A DNA stretch of 64,000 nucleotides from G963665185 sp963665185. GTDB lineage: Bacteria > Desulfobacterota > Desulfovibrionia > Desulfovibrionales > Desulfovibrionaceae. The first letter of the stretch is position 1, and every line of letters begins with the position of its first letter. Positions 35,621 to 44,924 of the stretch are shown here, piece by piece. Under the pieces are notes generated by a model. The model made no database searches and was not told the origin of the DNA. It saw only the letters and a program-made list of their open reading frames with translations. The DNA lies in the NCBI GenBank assembly GCA_963665185.2, contig CAXXPO010000018.1, positions 186,001-250,000 on the forward strand, given 5' to 3'. The position numbers were made by a program, and so were the translations under genes.

Positions 35621-37567
35621 ATGCAGGTAGACATACAGGGACAAACGGTGGAAATCGAGGATCAGGCGAGTTGCGCGCAAGCGTTCTCCAATGCCTTGTC
35701 TAAAAAGATGATGAAACAGGTTGTGGCCGCTCGTTTGGGCGACACTGTTGTTGATCTGACGACCACTATCCCTGCGGGAACTACCGAAATAATTCCGGTG
35801 TTCGATGCGAGCCCCGAAGGCTTGGACGTTATTCGACACTCTACCGCCCACCTCATGGCCGAGGCGGTCAAAAGGCTTTATCCTGAGGCCAAGGTGACCA
35901 TTGGTCCGGCTGTGGATAAGGGTTTTTATTATGATTTCGATTTTGATCGTCCCTTTACTCCGGAAGATCTGGAGTCCATTGAAAAGGAAATGGTCCGTAT
36001 AGCCGGAGCCAATAAGCCTTTTGAGCGCAAGGTCGTATCCAAGGCCGAAGCAGTTTCCTTGTTCAAGGGGATGGGGGAAGATTACAAGGTTGAAATCATG
36101 GACGACCTTGGCGGTGACGAATTTTCCCTATACAGTAACGGCGATTTCGTCGACCTGTGTCGCGGTCCTCATGTCCCGGCCACCGGATTTCTCAAGGCCT
36201 TCAAGCTGACCACCGTGGCTGGCGCCTACTGGCGCGGTGATGAGAAGAATCGTCAGTTGCAGCGTATCTATGGAACCGCCTGGGCCAACCCCAAGGATCT
36301 GAAGAAACACTTGCAACAGCTTGAAGAAGCCAAAAAACGCGATCATCGCAAACTTGGTACGCAGCTCGATCTGTTCAGCTTTCATGAAGAAGGCGGGGCG
36401 GGTATGACCTATTGGCATCCCAAAGGCGCGTTGCTGCGGACCATTCTTGAAGATTTTGAACGCAAGGAGCACCTGCGCCGCGGATACAGCATTGTACAGG
36501 GGCCGCAACTTCTGAAGCGTGAATTGTGGGAAAAGTCGGGGCACTACGACAACTACCGTGAAAACATGTATTTCACGGAAATTGATAACCAGGCGTATGG
36601 TGTCAAGCCCATGAACTGCCTGGCCCACATGCTGATTTATAAGACGCGGGTTCGTAGCTACCGTGATCTTCCTTTGCGTTTTTTCGAGCTGGGCGTGGTG
36701 CACCGCCACGAAAAGTCCGGCGTGCTGCACGGTTTGCTGCGTGTGCGTCAGTTCACCCAGGACGACGCGCACCTGCTATGCCGCCCGGATCAGCTTCAGG
36801 ATGAAATCATCGGAATTATAGATTTTGTGCGCGACATCATGGGATTGTTTGATTTCACCTTTGAGGCCGAAATCAGCACACGCCCTGAAAAATCCATCGG
36901 GTCTGATGAGGACTGGGATCGTGCCACCGATGCATTGAAGAATGCCTTGGATAAAGCCGGGTTGAGTTATGATATCAACGAAGGCGATGGAGCTTTCTAC
37001 GGTCCCAAGATCGACATTGCGATAAAAGATGCATTGGACAGAAAATGGCAATGTGCTACTATCCAGTGTGATTTCACCTTGCCTGAGCGATTCGATCTGG
37101 TTTATGTGGGCGAGGATGGTGCTCGGCACAGACCTGTCATGCTGCACCGAGTTATTCTTGGTTCGGTGGAACGATTCATCGGCGTGTTGCTGGAGCACTG
37201 CGGCGGCGCGTTGCCCACTTGGCTGTCGCCGGAGCAGGCCCGTGTGCTCACAGTGACCAGCGTTCATGATGAACATGCTGACACAGTGGCGAAACACCTT
37301 GCTGCAGCAGGTATCAGGGTGCATGCCGACAAACGGAACGAAAAGCTGGGATACAAAGTGCGCGAAGCCCAGCTTGAAAAAATACCGTATATGCTGGTAA
37401 TCGGCGATTCGGAAGTAGAGGCTGGCGGGGTCAACGTGCGCACTCGTTCCGGTGAAAACCTGGGGCTGAAATCCCCGCAGGAAGCCGTTGAAATGATTCT
37501 CGCCGACAGCACGCAACCGTTCAAACGCGGAGGAATGAGCTATAGCTTCGACGCATGCCCGGTGTAA
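35621..37567 (+). CDS. thrS: Threonine-tRNA ligase
   Basis: The 648-residue class II synthetase has an N-terminal TGS domain (MQVDIQGQTVEIED), an editing domain with HSTAHLMAEAV, and a catalytic core with the Cys of MNCLAHM and His residues for zinc. The C-terminal anticodon domain ends KRGGMSYSFDACPV. The ATG at 35621 matches the TGS start; upstream codons in frame belong to the tRNA leader. The last 26 bases overlap the proposed infC start. It opens the thrS-infC-rpmI-rplT-pheST unit. Confidence 0.95.
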   Translation: MQVDIQGQTVEIEDQASCAQAFSNALSKKMMKQVVAARLGDTVVDLTTTIPAGTTEIIPVFDASPEGLDVIRHSTAHLMAEAVKRLYPEAKVTIGPAVDKGFYYDFDFDRPFTPEDLESIEKEMVRIAGANKPFERKVVSKAEAVSLFKGMGEDYKVEIMDDLGGDEFSLYSNGDFVDLCRGPHVPATGFLKAFKLTTVAGAYWRGDEKNRQLQRIYGTAWANPKDLKKHLQQLEEAKKRDHRKLGTQLDLFSFHEEGGAGMTYWHPKGALLRTILEDFERKEHLRRGYSIVQGPQLLKRELWEKSGHYDNYRENMYFTEIDNQAYGVKPMNCLAHMLIYKTRVRSYRDLPLRFFELGVVHRHEKSGVLHGLLRVRQFTQDDAHLLCRPDQLQDEIIGIIDFVRDIMGLFDFTFEAEISTRPEKSIGSDEDWDRATDALKNALDKAGLSYDINEGDGAFYGPKIDIAIKDALDRKWQCATIQCDFTLPERFDLVYVGEDGARHRPVMLHRVILGSVERFIGVLLEHCGGALPTWLSPEQARVLTVTSVHDEHADTVAKHLAAAGIRVHADKRNEKLGYKVREAQLEKIPYMLVIGDSEVEAGGVNVRTRSGENLGLKSPQEAVEMILADSTQPFKRGGMSYSFDACPV

Positions 37568-38063
37568 CCGGCAAATCCGCGCCCGCGAGGTCCGGGTCAT
37601 TGCCGACGATGGAGAACAGTTGGGAGTAATGACTCCCCGCGACGCCATGGAAGTAGCCCAAGAAAAGGGGCTCGACTTGGTGGAGGTCGCACCCAACGCA
37701 GTACCTCCCGTCTGTCGGATTATGGACTTCGGAAAGTACAAGTACGAACAGCAGAAAAAACAGCAGTCCGCCCGCAAAAAGCAGACACAGGTGCAGATCA
37801 AGGAAATCAAGATGCGTCCCAAGACGGACGAGCATGATTACCAGACCAAAGTGAAGCACATAAAGCGCTTTGTGGAAAAGGGCGACCGCTGCAAGGTAAC
37901 CATTTTTTTCCGGGGTAGGGAAATTGTGCACAAGGACAGAGGCCTGATGATTCTCGACCGCGTGGCCGAGGATTTGCAGGACTTTGCCAAGGTGGAGCAG
38001 CAGGCGAAATCCGAAGGCCGCACCATGTACATTTTGCTTGCACCGATGGTTGCAAAACGCTAG
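37542..38063 (+). CDS. infC: Translation initiation factor IF-3, probable AUA start codon
   Basis: Homology to IF-3 begins upstream of any ATG, GTG or TTG. The frame reads NRQIRAREVRVIADDGEQLGVMTPRDAMEVAQ, the conserved N-terminal domain, from 37566, and the frame is closed by TGA at 37536-37538. The only sensible start in the remaining space is ATA at 37542, seven bases after GCGGAGGA (37527-37534). That gives 173 residues, a normal length. infC in E. coli and Bacillus uses AUU for autoregulation by IF-3, so a rare start is expected biology. A TTG start at 37620 would delete about 26 conserved residues. IF-3 binds the 30S subunit and checks start codons. The start lies inside thrS. Confidence 0.88.
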   Translation: MASTHARCNRQIRAREVRVIADDGEQLGVMTPRDAMEVAQEKGLDLVEVAPNAVPPVCRIMDFGKYKYEQQKKQQSARKKQTQVQIKEIKMRPKTDEHDYQTKVKHIKRFVEKGDRCKVTIFFRGREIVHKDRGLMILDRVAEDLQDFAKVEQQAKSEGRTMYILLAPMVAKR

Positions 38064-38123
38064 TTTTCGCGTCCTGCCGATGCATTCGGCGCGCTGACAA
38101 ACGTTTTCACCGGAGAAGATTTG

Positions 38124-38151
38124 CGCAGAACTCATCTCTATGGGTTCTGCG
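38124..38151 (+). promoter_or_regulatory. Hairpin and weak promoter before rpmI
   Basis: CGCAGAAC (38124-38131) pairs with GTTCTGCG (38144-38151) without a T run. A TATAAT at 38173-38178 lies after it, with TTCACA at 38152 as a poorly spaced -35. The hairpin could be a leader structure for rpmI-rplT, whose expression is controlled by L20 in other bacteria. Confidence 0.35.
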
Positions 38152-38203
38152 TTCACACGAGGAACGCTTTGGTATAATGCCGGAGTGAGATCAGGAGGAT
38201 AAA

Positions 38204-38401
38204 ATGCCCAAGATCAAGACCAGAAGGAGCGCTGCAAAGCGTTTTTCGACCACGGGGTCGGGCAAGATCAAGCGCCGCAGGAAAAACCTGCGTCACATCT
38301 TGACCAAGAAAAACGCCAAGCGCAAAAGAGTTCTCGGCCAGGGCGCCATTGTTGACAAGGTCAATGAGAAGGCTGTCCGCCGTATGTGTCCCTTTATCTA
38401 A
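38204..38401 (+). CDS. rpmI: 50S ribosomal protein L35
   Basis: The 65-residue basic protein is MPKIKTRRSAAKRFSTTGSG... with the L35 signature KIKRRRKNLRHILTKKNAKRKRVL. An AGGAGG lies just before the ATG. It belongs to the infC-rpmI-rplT order conserved across bacteria. Confidence 0.96.
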   Translation: MPKIKTRRSAAKRFSTTGSGKIKRRRKNLRHILTKKNAKRKRVLGQGAIVDKVNEKAVRRMCPFI

Positions 38402-38528
38402 ATGATACGTTCGCGAGATTCTTTTTGTGTTTCGCGATAGGACACGTCCAGCCACGCTGCCGGTGCGACTTTCAGACGCACGCATGACCGTCAGCGGGCA
38501 ATATACACCCCTTTAAAGGAGGAAAACA

Positions 38529-38882
38529 ATGCGTGTAAAACGTGGGACTGCCGCCAAAGCGCGGCACAAGAAATACCTTAAGCAAGCCAAGGGCTACCGC
38601 GGCTCTCGCAGCATTTTGTACCGTTCCGCAAGGGAAACTGTCGAACGGGCACTTGTTTACGCATACCGCGACCGCCGCACCAAAAAACGTGAATTTCGCA
38701 AGCTTTGGATTGTTCGCATTAATGCCGCCGCTCGTGAGCATGGTTTGTCCTACAGCCGTTTCATGAATGGCCTGAGCATGGCTGGTGTCGAGATCAACCG
38801 CAAGATCCTCGCCGACCTGGCCGTCCGCGAAAAAGAAAGCTTCGCCAAGCTGGCCGAACTGGCAAAATCCAAGGTCAATTAA
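38529..38882 (+). CDS. rplT: 50S ribosomal protein L20
   Basis: The 117-residue protein has the basic L20 start MRVKRGTAAKARHKKYLKQAKGYRGSRS and the globular part LWIVRINAAAREHGLSYSRFMNGL. It helps 50S assembly and represses its own operon in other species. AAAGGAGG lies nine bases before the start. pheS begins one base after its stop. Confidence 0.96.
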   Translation: MRVKRGTAAKARHKKYLKQAKGYRGSRSILYRSARETVERALVYAYRDRRTKKREFRKLWIVRINAAAREHGLSYSRFMNGLSMAGVEINRKILADLAVREKESFAKLAELAKSKVN

Positions 38883-38883
38883 G

Positions 38884-39936
38884 GTGGCTGGCGATAAAAA
38901 CGCCATCCTGGCCGAACTTGAGAGCCTGGTCAGCGAGTGTCGCCACTCGCTGGACCAGGCTTCTTCATTGGAAGGCCTGGAAGAGGCGCGCATTGTCTTT
39001 CTTGGCAGGAAAGGGCGTCTTGCTGCGGCCATGGCGGAAATGGCCGGTTTGTCTACGGATGATCGTCCAGAAGTGGGACGCAAGGCCAACGAGGTGAAAA
39101 CTTCGCTGACAGAACTTTTTGAATTCCATCAGTCCAAACTGAACCGGACGGCGGCTGAGGCCAAAGTCCGTGATTTCGACCCCACAGGGCCAGCACGTGC
39201 TCCATGGAGTGGGTCCCTGCATCCAGTGACCCTTGTGATGCAGGAGATTTGCGATGTTTTTAAAAAACTTGGCTTCGACATCGTGTCCGGACCGGAAGTG
39301 GAAAACGACTGGCACAACTTTGAAGCCCTGAACATTCCACCCGACCATCCGGCCCGTGATATGCAGGATACTTTGTACGTCACAGACAACATTCTGTTGC
39401 GTACGCACACCTCTCCGTTGCAGGTGCGGACCATGCTCCGGCAGAAGCCGCCTGTAGCGGTGATTGCCCCGGGAAAGGTGTACCGTCGCGATTCGGACCT
39501 GACCCATACGCCCATGTTTGATCAGATCGAAGGGCTGTTGGTGGATACCAACACCACCATGTCCGATCTGCGCGGCATTTTGCGCCACATGTGCAGGGAA
39601 GTCTTCAATTCCGATATCAAGCTGCGTTTTCGTCCCAGCTTTTTCCCCTTTACAGAACCCAGCGCGGAAGTGGACATTTCCTGTGTCATGTGCGGGGGGA
39701 AAGGAACCATTGCAGGCAAGCCCTGCCGGGTGTGCAAGCAGACCGGCTGGATTGAGATTTTGGGCTGCGGCATGGTGGACCCCAATGTTTTCGGTTACGT
39801 GGACTACGACCCGGAAAAGTACGTTGGGTGGGCTTTTGGCCTGGGTGTGGAGCGTGTGGCCATGCTGAAATACGGCATTGGCGATCTGCGCATGTTTTTT
39901 GAAAACGATGTCCGTTTTTTACGGCAGTTTTCTTGA
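38884..39936 (+). CDS. pheS: Phenylalanine-tRNA ligase alpha subunit
   Basis: The 350-residue class II subunit starts at GTG 38884, one base after the rplT stop, where the family N-terminus (VAGDKNAILAELESLV) begins. No better start is seen. It has a coiled-coil N-terminal arm and motif 2 RVYRRDSDLTHTPMFDQIEGLLVD-type (VYRRDSDLTHTPMFDQIEG). Motif 3, GWAFGLGVERVAMLKYGI, closes the active site. A CxxC-type pair (CVMCGGKGTIAGKPCRVCKQTGW) forms a zinc-like loop. It forms alpha2beta2 with PheT. Confidence 0.95.
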   Translation: MAGDKNAILAELESLVSECRHSLDQASSLEGLEEARIVFLGRKGRLAAAMAEMAGLSTDDRPEVGRKANEVKTSLTELFEFHQSKLNRTAAEAKVRDFDPTGPARAPWSGSLHPVTLVMQEICDVFKKLGFDIVSGPEVENDWHNFEALNIPPDHPARDMQDTLYVTDNILLRTHTSPLQVRTMLRQKPPVAVIAPGKVYRRDSDLTHTPMFDQIEGLLVDTNTTMSDLRGILRHMCREVFNSDIKLRFRPSFFPFTEPSAEVDISCVMCGGKGTIAGKPCRVCKQTGWIEILGCGMVDPNVFGYVDYDPEKYVGWAFGLGVERVAMLKYGIGDLRMFFENDVRFLRQFS

Positions 39937-39988
39937 TATTCCGAGAGCCGTTAGTAGATTTTCCCTAAAAGAATTGCGGTGCCAGAGT

Positions 39989-40027
39989 GAGGTTCTTCGA
40001 CCTTGCGCCGAAGACAAGCCGAACCTC
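39989..40027 (+). promoter_or_regulatory. Hairpin between pheS and pheT
   Basis: GAGGTTC (39989-39995) pairs with GAACCTC (40021-40027), with an inner TTCG/CGAA pairing. There is no T run. The 191-base gap between the two subunit genes is unusual for a tight operon and this hairpin may be a processing site. Confidence 0.35.
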
Positions 40028-40127
40028 TTACTTTCGGGGAGTTGTCTTCGCATAGTGGGCATGCGTATTATGTGGACATCACATAAGAAATAGAAGGCCG
40101 GGTTTTGCCTGGTCGGAGGCCGTTTCC

Positions 40128-42521
40128 ATGCTTGTAAGCATCAACTGGTTGCGTGAATTTGTTCCCTATGAGGGCGATGTGGATGTCCTGGCGGACAAGC
40201 TGACCATGCTCGGCTTGGAGGTGGATGAAATAATCCATCCGTTCGAGCACCTGGAGCAGCTTGTTGTCGGTCATGTGCTGGAGTGTGGACCCCATCCCGA
40301 GGCTGACAAGCTTTCCGTTACCAAGGTGGATGTGGGCACCGAGGTTCTTGATATCGTCTGCGGCGCTCCCAATGTGGCCCAAGGACAAAAAGTCGCTGTT
40401 GCCAAAATCGGAGCCGTGCTGCCTGGCGATTTCGCGATCAAAAAGGCCAAGATTCGTGGAGTGGCGTCTTTCGGGATGATCTGCTCGGAAAAGGAGCTTG
40501 AGCTTTCTGAAGACCATCACGGTATTATGGTCTTGAACGATTCCCTTGTGCCGGGAACCAATCTTGTGGATGCCCTTAATTTGGACCGCGTGGTTCTGGA
40601 CATCGACCTGACCCCCAACCGTGCCGATTGCCTGAGTGTGCTTGGCGTGGCTCGGGAAGTGGCGACGGCTTTCGGTTTGCCCCTGACCCTGCCCAAGGTG
40701 AAACTTACCGAGGTGGGGGAAGACGCCAGTTCCCAGGTGAGCATCGTTATAGACGACCCGGAATTATGCCCGTTGTATCAGGCCCGGCTTATCGACGGCA
40801 TCAAGGTTGCTCCCAGCCCGGCTTGGATGCGGTATCGCCTCCTTGCCGTGGGGTTGCGTTCCATTTCCAACGTGGTGGACGTGACCAACTATGTTTTGAT
40901 GGAGCTTGGTCAGCCATTGCACGCCTTTGACAGGGATCTGCTGGCCGGAGATACGGTCCGCGTTGGGTTGGCGAGGAAAGGAACAAAATTTATCACCTTG
41001 GACAATCAGGAGCGCGAGCTTCTGGATTCTGATCTGCTTATTTGGGACAGTGAAAAACCCGTTGCCCTGGCTGGCGTAATGGGGGGGGGAAATTCGGAAG
41101 TGTCAGACGGTTCCACCCGTCTGCTTCTGGAGAGCGCTGTTTTTCGTCCGGCCAGTGTGCGTAAAACCGCACGCCGGTTGGCCTTGCCTTCCGATGCCTC
41201 GCATCGTTTCGAGCGGGGGGTGGACCAAGTGGGGAATACCCTTGCCATGAACCGGGCAGCCCAGCTTATCTGCGAACTTTCCGGTGGCAAGTTGCTGGCC
41301 GGAACGCCCAAGGCCGAACCCAAGCCCTGGGAACAACCCAAACTGCATTTTCGCCCGGCGCGAGCCACGCGAATTGTGGGAATTACTTTTGATCCATCTT
41401 TTTGTGCCAAGACCCTTACCTCTTTGGGCTGCCATATCGAGGAAGAAGATTCCAGTGATTGGATGGTTTATCCTCCATCGTATCGACTGGACCTGGAGCG
41501 GGAAGTGGATCTTGTGGAAGAGGTTGTGCGTGTATATGGCATAGACCGTGTTCCGGAAACTTTGCCTGTCGTTCCTCGGGAAATGGGGCGTGAAAGCGGT
41601 TCCACAGAGTTTGACTTTGCCTCCAGAATAAAGCTCTGGGGCAGGGGAGTCGGACTGAACGAGTGTATCAATTATTCGTTTGTTGGCGACAGGGATCTTG
41701 ATTTCCTGGGCCTTTCGCAGGCAGGACGCGTGCATATTGCCAATCCGCTTTCCGAGGAGCAAAACGTTCTGCGTACCGATGTGGGCGCAGGACTGATTCA
41801 AAGCCTCAGGTTTAATTTGACCCGCGGCAATACAGACCTGCATCTTTTCGAAGTTGCCAAAACATTTCATGCCGATCCGGACAGTGAGACCTGCACGCGC
41901 GAGGAAGAGCGACTGTGCTTGTTGTTGCACGGCAACAGGTATGGGTCTGGATACCCCTGGCCGCAGGAGGAGTGCGACTTCAGCGATATGAAAGGCCTTC
42001 TGCTGCATCTCTTCCGCTCTTTTCACTTGCCGGAGGCGACGTTTGAACATGAAAAAGACCATTCCTGGCTTTGCCCTTGTGTTCGCGTAACTCTTGGTGG
42101 GAGCGTGGTCGGGCTGGTCGGAATGCTTCGGGCTGATTTGGCTGAAGCCGTCAAGGCCAGGGCGGATGTATGGTATGCAGATTTGAGCCTGCCCAAACTG
42201 CGTGCTGTCAAGGAACAATGTTCCATCTGTTTTCAGGACCTTCCCAAATTCCCGCCTGTTCGTCGTGACGTGACTTTTGTCGCCCCGTTGGATTTGCCTG
42301 TGGGCACCGTCATAGAAAACGTTCTGTCTCAGAGTGTGAAACTTCTGGAGAGCATACAGCTTATCGACCAATTCCATCCTGAGCATGAAGAAGCAAAAAA
42401 CCTGACGTACCGGCTGACGTACCGTTCCGCCGACAAGACGCTTAAAGACAAGGAAGTGGATAAAGCCCATACCAAGATTGTGCAGACAGTCATTGACAGG
42501 TTGGCTGTGACGTTGCAGTAG
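40128..42521 (+). CDS. pheT: Phenylalanine-tRNA ligase beta subunit
   Basis: The 797-residue protein has the full domain set: tRNA-binding EMAP-like domain (EQLVVGHVLECGPHPEADKLSVTKVDVG), B3/B4 editing region (YQARLIDGIKVAPSPAWMRYRL), B5 domain, catalytic-like core and C-terminal ferredoxin-fold anticodon domain (FPPVRRDVTFVAPLDLPVGTV, YRLTYRSADKTLKDKEVDKAHTKIV). It completes the pheST pair. A terminator follows. Confidence 0.95.
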   Translation: MLVSINWLREFVPYEGDVDVLADKLTMLGLEVDEIIHPFEHLEQLVVGHVLECGPHPEADKLSVTKVDVGTEVLDIVCGAPNVAQGQKVAVAKIGAVLPGDFAIKKAKIRGVASFGMICSEKELELSEDHHGIMVLNDSLVPGTNLVDALNLDRVVLDIDLTPNRADCLSVLGVAREVATAFGLPLTLPKVKLTEVGEDASSQVSIVIDDPELCPLYQARLIDGIKVAPSPAWMRYRLLAVGLRSISNVVDVTNYVLMELGQPLHAFDRDLLAGDTVRVGLARKGTKFITLDNQERELLDSDLLIWDSEKPVALAGVMGGGNSEVSDGSTRLLLESAVFRPASVRKTARRLALPSDASHRFERGVDQVGNTLAMNRAAQLICELSGGKLLAGTPKAEPKPWEQPKLHFRPARATRIVGITFDPSFCAKTLTSLGCHIEEEDSSDWMVYPPSYRLDLEREVDLVEEVVRVYGIDRVPETLPVVPREMGRESGSTEFDFASRIKLWGRGVGLNECINYSFVGDRDLDFLGLSQAGRVHIANPLSEEQNVLRTDVGAGLIQSLRFNLTRGNTDLHLFEVAKTFHADPDSETCTREEERLCLLLHGNRYGSGYPWPQEECDFSDMKGLLLHLFRSFHLPEATFEHEKDHSWLCPCVRVTLGGSVVGLVGMLRADLAEAVKARADVWYADLSLPKLRAVKEQCSICFQDLPKFPPVRRDVTFVAPLDLPVGTVIENVLSQSVKLLESIQLIDQFHPEHEEAKNLTYRLTYRSADKTLKDKEVDKAHTKIVQTVIDRLAVTLQ

Positions 42522-42546
42522 GGAACACCTTTTTGTGAAATCTTTG

Positions 42547-42577
42547 AGGGCATCTTAACTCGGGATGCCCTTTTTTT
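42547..42577 (+). terminator. Terminator after pheT
   Basis: AGGGCATC (42547-42554) pairs with GATGCCCT (42564-42571), followed by seven T. It ends the thrS to pheT unit. Confidence 0.88.
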
Positions 42578-42589
42578 GTTTGCTTATTC

Positions 42590-43033
42590 TTATTGTGATT
42601 GCAGAGCATAACCCAGCTTGAGTTCCTTGGCGTATTTTATGTCTTGTGTCAGGATATGATCGGCCCACCATTTACTCAGAAAATCACGTAGTTTGATGGA
42701 TACGGTAAGCTCCCCATCGAACAACGCATCTTCAAAATCAAGTACTTTTCTTAAAAAATCATTATGCAGTTTTTTATGCGCGATGATACCTGAATAGCGT
42801 TTTTTTAGGAGAATCCTTTCTTCTGTCTGAAAATGGTATACTGCATATTGTTTGAGATCGATTACAATTTTTAGTATTTCAACTTTATGTTTTGGAGAAA
42901 TTACTGCAAATGCGCTTGCATGATCGATGTTGTTTGTAAGTATGTCCACAAGTCCAAAAAAATTTTTGTGCTGCTTGTCTATTTCCGTGTTTCCTGTTTC
43001 AAAATTAGAATTCCAAGTGAATTTTTTTTTCAT
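42590..43033 (-). CDS. Bacteriohemerythrin
   Basis: The 147-residue protein has the complete diiron ligand set of hemerythrin: His22 (IDKQHKNFF), His67 and Glu71 (YHFQTEERIL), His86 and His90 (AHKKLHNDFL), His126 and Asp131 (WADHILTQDIKY). It binds oxygen reversibly, for sensing, storage or detoxification in microaerobic or anaerobic species. It is unusually AT-rich for the window. It converges with pheT. Confidence 0.92.
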   Translation of the reverse strand: MKKKFTWNSNFETGNTEIDKQHKNFFGLVDILTNNIDHASAFAVISPKHKVEILKIVIDLKQYAVYHFQTEERILLKKRYSGIIAHKKLHNDFLRKVLDFEDALFDGELTVSIKLRDFLSKWWADHILTQDIKYAKELKLGYALQSQ

Positions 43034-43048
43034 CTCTTTTCTCCAAAA

Positions 43049-44002
43049 TTATGCGTGATTTCTGAGTTTCAATTCCACCGGGTGCGGTTTTAAATAGTAT
43101 TGCTCTGAAAGGTATTGATTGCCATACTTGTGTACATAGTGATTGAGCAGGGTTATGGGAACGATAAGGGGCAGATTGCCTTGGCGGAAGTGCTCCAGAA
43201 TATCTTGGAATTCTTTTTTTTCTCCTGCGTTCAGCATTTTTTTGAAATAACCGATGGCGTGTTGCATGGCATTGACATGTTTGGCAGGAGTGCTGCGAAG
43301 CTTGAGCGCTTCAACCAATTGGCGAAAATAATATTCTTTTACCTGGTCCAGAGGTTGGGTTTGGGCGAGCGCTATCAGCCTGCCCATTTCCCGGTAATGC
43401 TTGGGGCTATGGGAGAGGAGCAGCAGCTTGTGGCGCGCGTGAAACTGCATCAGGACATTGAGGGATATCGTATCCGTGCACATTGCATTCCGCCAGCGTT
43501 TCATGGTGAATATACGCTCTATGAAGTTTTCACGAAGATGCTCATCGTGAAGACGCCCCTCCTCTTCTACGGGCAACAGGGGGAACCGTTTCGTGAATGC
43601 TCCGGCAAACAGGCCACTGGTGCTGCCCACGGGATGCCCCTTGGCATTATATACTTTGATCCGTTCCATTCCGTTTGAAGGGGATTTGCTTTTGAATATG
43701 TATCCACAGAGAGGGAGTTTTTTCAACTCTTCAAGTTTGTTGGCAGCCCACGAGAGCAATTTGTCCGTGTGGTCCACGCCGGTCGTTCGGGTTACCAGTC
43801 GTGGGGCAGCAGGATCGCCGACCAGCTGCATGGCCTCACGCGGAATTCCCAGGCCGCATTCGACCTCCGGGCAGACGGGAGTGTAGTCCACATATTTTCC
43901 CAATTCGTCGACGACCCAGCGGTCCAAGGTATGGCCGCCATTGTAACGAACATTCTTCCCGAGCAAACATGCGCTGACACCCAGTTGTATGCGTGAGTCC
44001 AT
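43049..44002 (-). CDS. DUF523-DUF1722 protein
   Basis: The 317-residue protein has an N-terminal DUF523 domain with SACLLGKNVRYNGGHT and YTPVCPEVECGLGIPREAMQLV. A C-terminal DUF1722 domain follows (YbgA-like, FHARHKLLLLSHSPKHYREMGRLIA). The same DUF523 core without DUF1722 occurs at 55545. The function is unknown; Cys residues in VSACL and PVCPE suggest a redox or metal role. The FKSKSPSNG motif is where short DUF523 proteins have SPSCG. Confidence 0.85.
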   Translation of the reverse strand: MDSRIQLGVSACLLGKNVRYNGGHTLDRWVVDELGKYVDYTPVCPEVECGLGIPREAMQLVGDPAAPRLVTRTTGVDHTDKLLSWAANKLEELKKLPLCGYIFKSKSPSNGMERIKVYNAKGHPVGSTSGLFAGAFTKRFPLLPVEEEGRLHDEHLRENFIERIFTMKRWRNAMCTDTISLNVLMQFHARHKLLLLSHSPKHYREMGRLIALAQTQPLDQVKEYYFRQLVEALKLRSTPAKHVNAMQHAIGYFKKMLNAGEKKEFQDILEHFRQGNLPLIVPITLLNHYVHKYGNQYLSEQYYLKPHPVELKLRNHA

Positions 44003-44115
44003 TGGGGTCCTTTTGGATATTCATGTTGACTTGATGATGATCCTGTCTTTTAACCCTTTCAGAGAAAAATTGGAAGTTTTGACGAAAACATCGTGGAAAA
44101 AGGAATGGGTGTGAC

Positions 44116-44721
44116 ATGACAATTGAGCTGGTGCTGTTCGATTTTGGTGGGGTTATTGCGGATGAGGGGTTTGTGGGGGGATTGGAAGCGATTGCCCGAA
44201 AACAGAACATGCCTCCCTCCTTGGTGTCTGAACAGGCACTGGAAATTATTTTCAGCAATGGATTTATCGTCGGGCAGTGCGATGAAGCCAGTTTTTGGAG
44301 GGATGTCCGCTCTCGGTTGGGTATACAGGGTTCGGATGCTGAGCTGCGGACCGAAATTTTGGACCGTTTTGTGTTGCGTCCGTGGATGTTGGACATTGTG
44401 CGACAGCTAAGGAAATCCGGAATTCGTGTGGCGATTTTGTCTGACCAAGTGAACTGGTTGGACGAGCTTGACGCATCACTCCATTTTTCCAGCGAGTTTG
44501 AGCATGTGTTCAACAGTTTCAAGTACGGAGCTCACAAAGGGGAGGAACGCTTTTTCCAGCTTGCTTTGGATGAATTGCAGGTTGCGCCGGGAAAGACCCT
44601 CTTCATTGATGACGCGGTACGAAATATCGCTGTGGCTACGTCCCTTGGGATTAGAACCATTCTGTACACAAACCATGAAAATTTTCTAGAACAGTTTGAG
44701 ACTTTTTTTAGAGAAGTCTAA
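44116..44721 (+). CDS. HAD-superfamily hydrolase (subfamily IA)
   Basis: The 201-residue protein starts VLFDFGGVIADEG (nucleophile Asp, DxG variant of the HAD motif). It has LSDQVNWLDELD-type motif 2, conserved Lys in FNSFKYGAHKGEERFF, and the acidic motif FIDDAVRNIAVATSLG. It probably removes phosphate from a small molecule. The ends resemble YihX and epoxide-hydrolase N-terminal-like phosphatases. No neighbour fixes the substrate. Confidence 0.85.
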   Translation: MTIELVLFDFGGVIADEGFVGGLEAIARKQNMPPSLVSEQALEIIFSNGFIVGQCDEASFWRDVRSRLGIQGSDAELRTEILDRFVLRPWMLDIVRQLRKSGIRVAILSDQVNWLDELDASLHFSSEFEHVFNSFKYGAHKGEERFFQLALDELQVAPGKTLFIDDAVRNIAVATSLGIRTILYTNHENFLEQFETFFREV

Positions 44722-44854
44722 CCTCCCATTTTTTATGTGTTTTATTTTTTAATCATTGACGCTCTTCAAAAGGTGCATGGGGGGCGGGTAAACTCGGATG
44801 GGAATTTTAGCATGGTGTATTACGGGTTAATGTTGAGGGGAGTGTGAATAATTA

Positions 44855-44883
44855 TTGACATTGATACTCAGTATCAATATGGA
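44855..44883 (+). promoter_or_regulatory. Promoter with an embedded palindromic operator before the moxR operon
   Basis: The -35 box is TTGACA (44855-44860). After exactly 17 bases the -10 box is TATGGA (44878-44883). Between them lies ATTGATACT-C-AGTATCAAT (44860-44878), a perfect 9-1-9 inverted repeat whose core TGATACT-C-AGTATCA has the 7-1-7 layout of Fur-family sites. A repressor bound there would block RNA polymerase. It is 42 bases before the start codon. Confidence 0.6.
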
Positions 44884-44924
44884 TGCATGAACTGTTCCCG
44901 ACATATTTCATTTTAGGAGATTTT

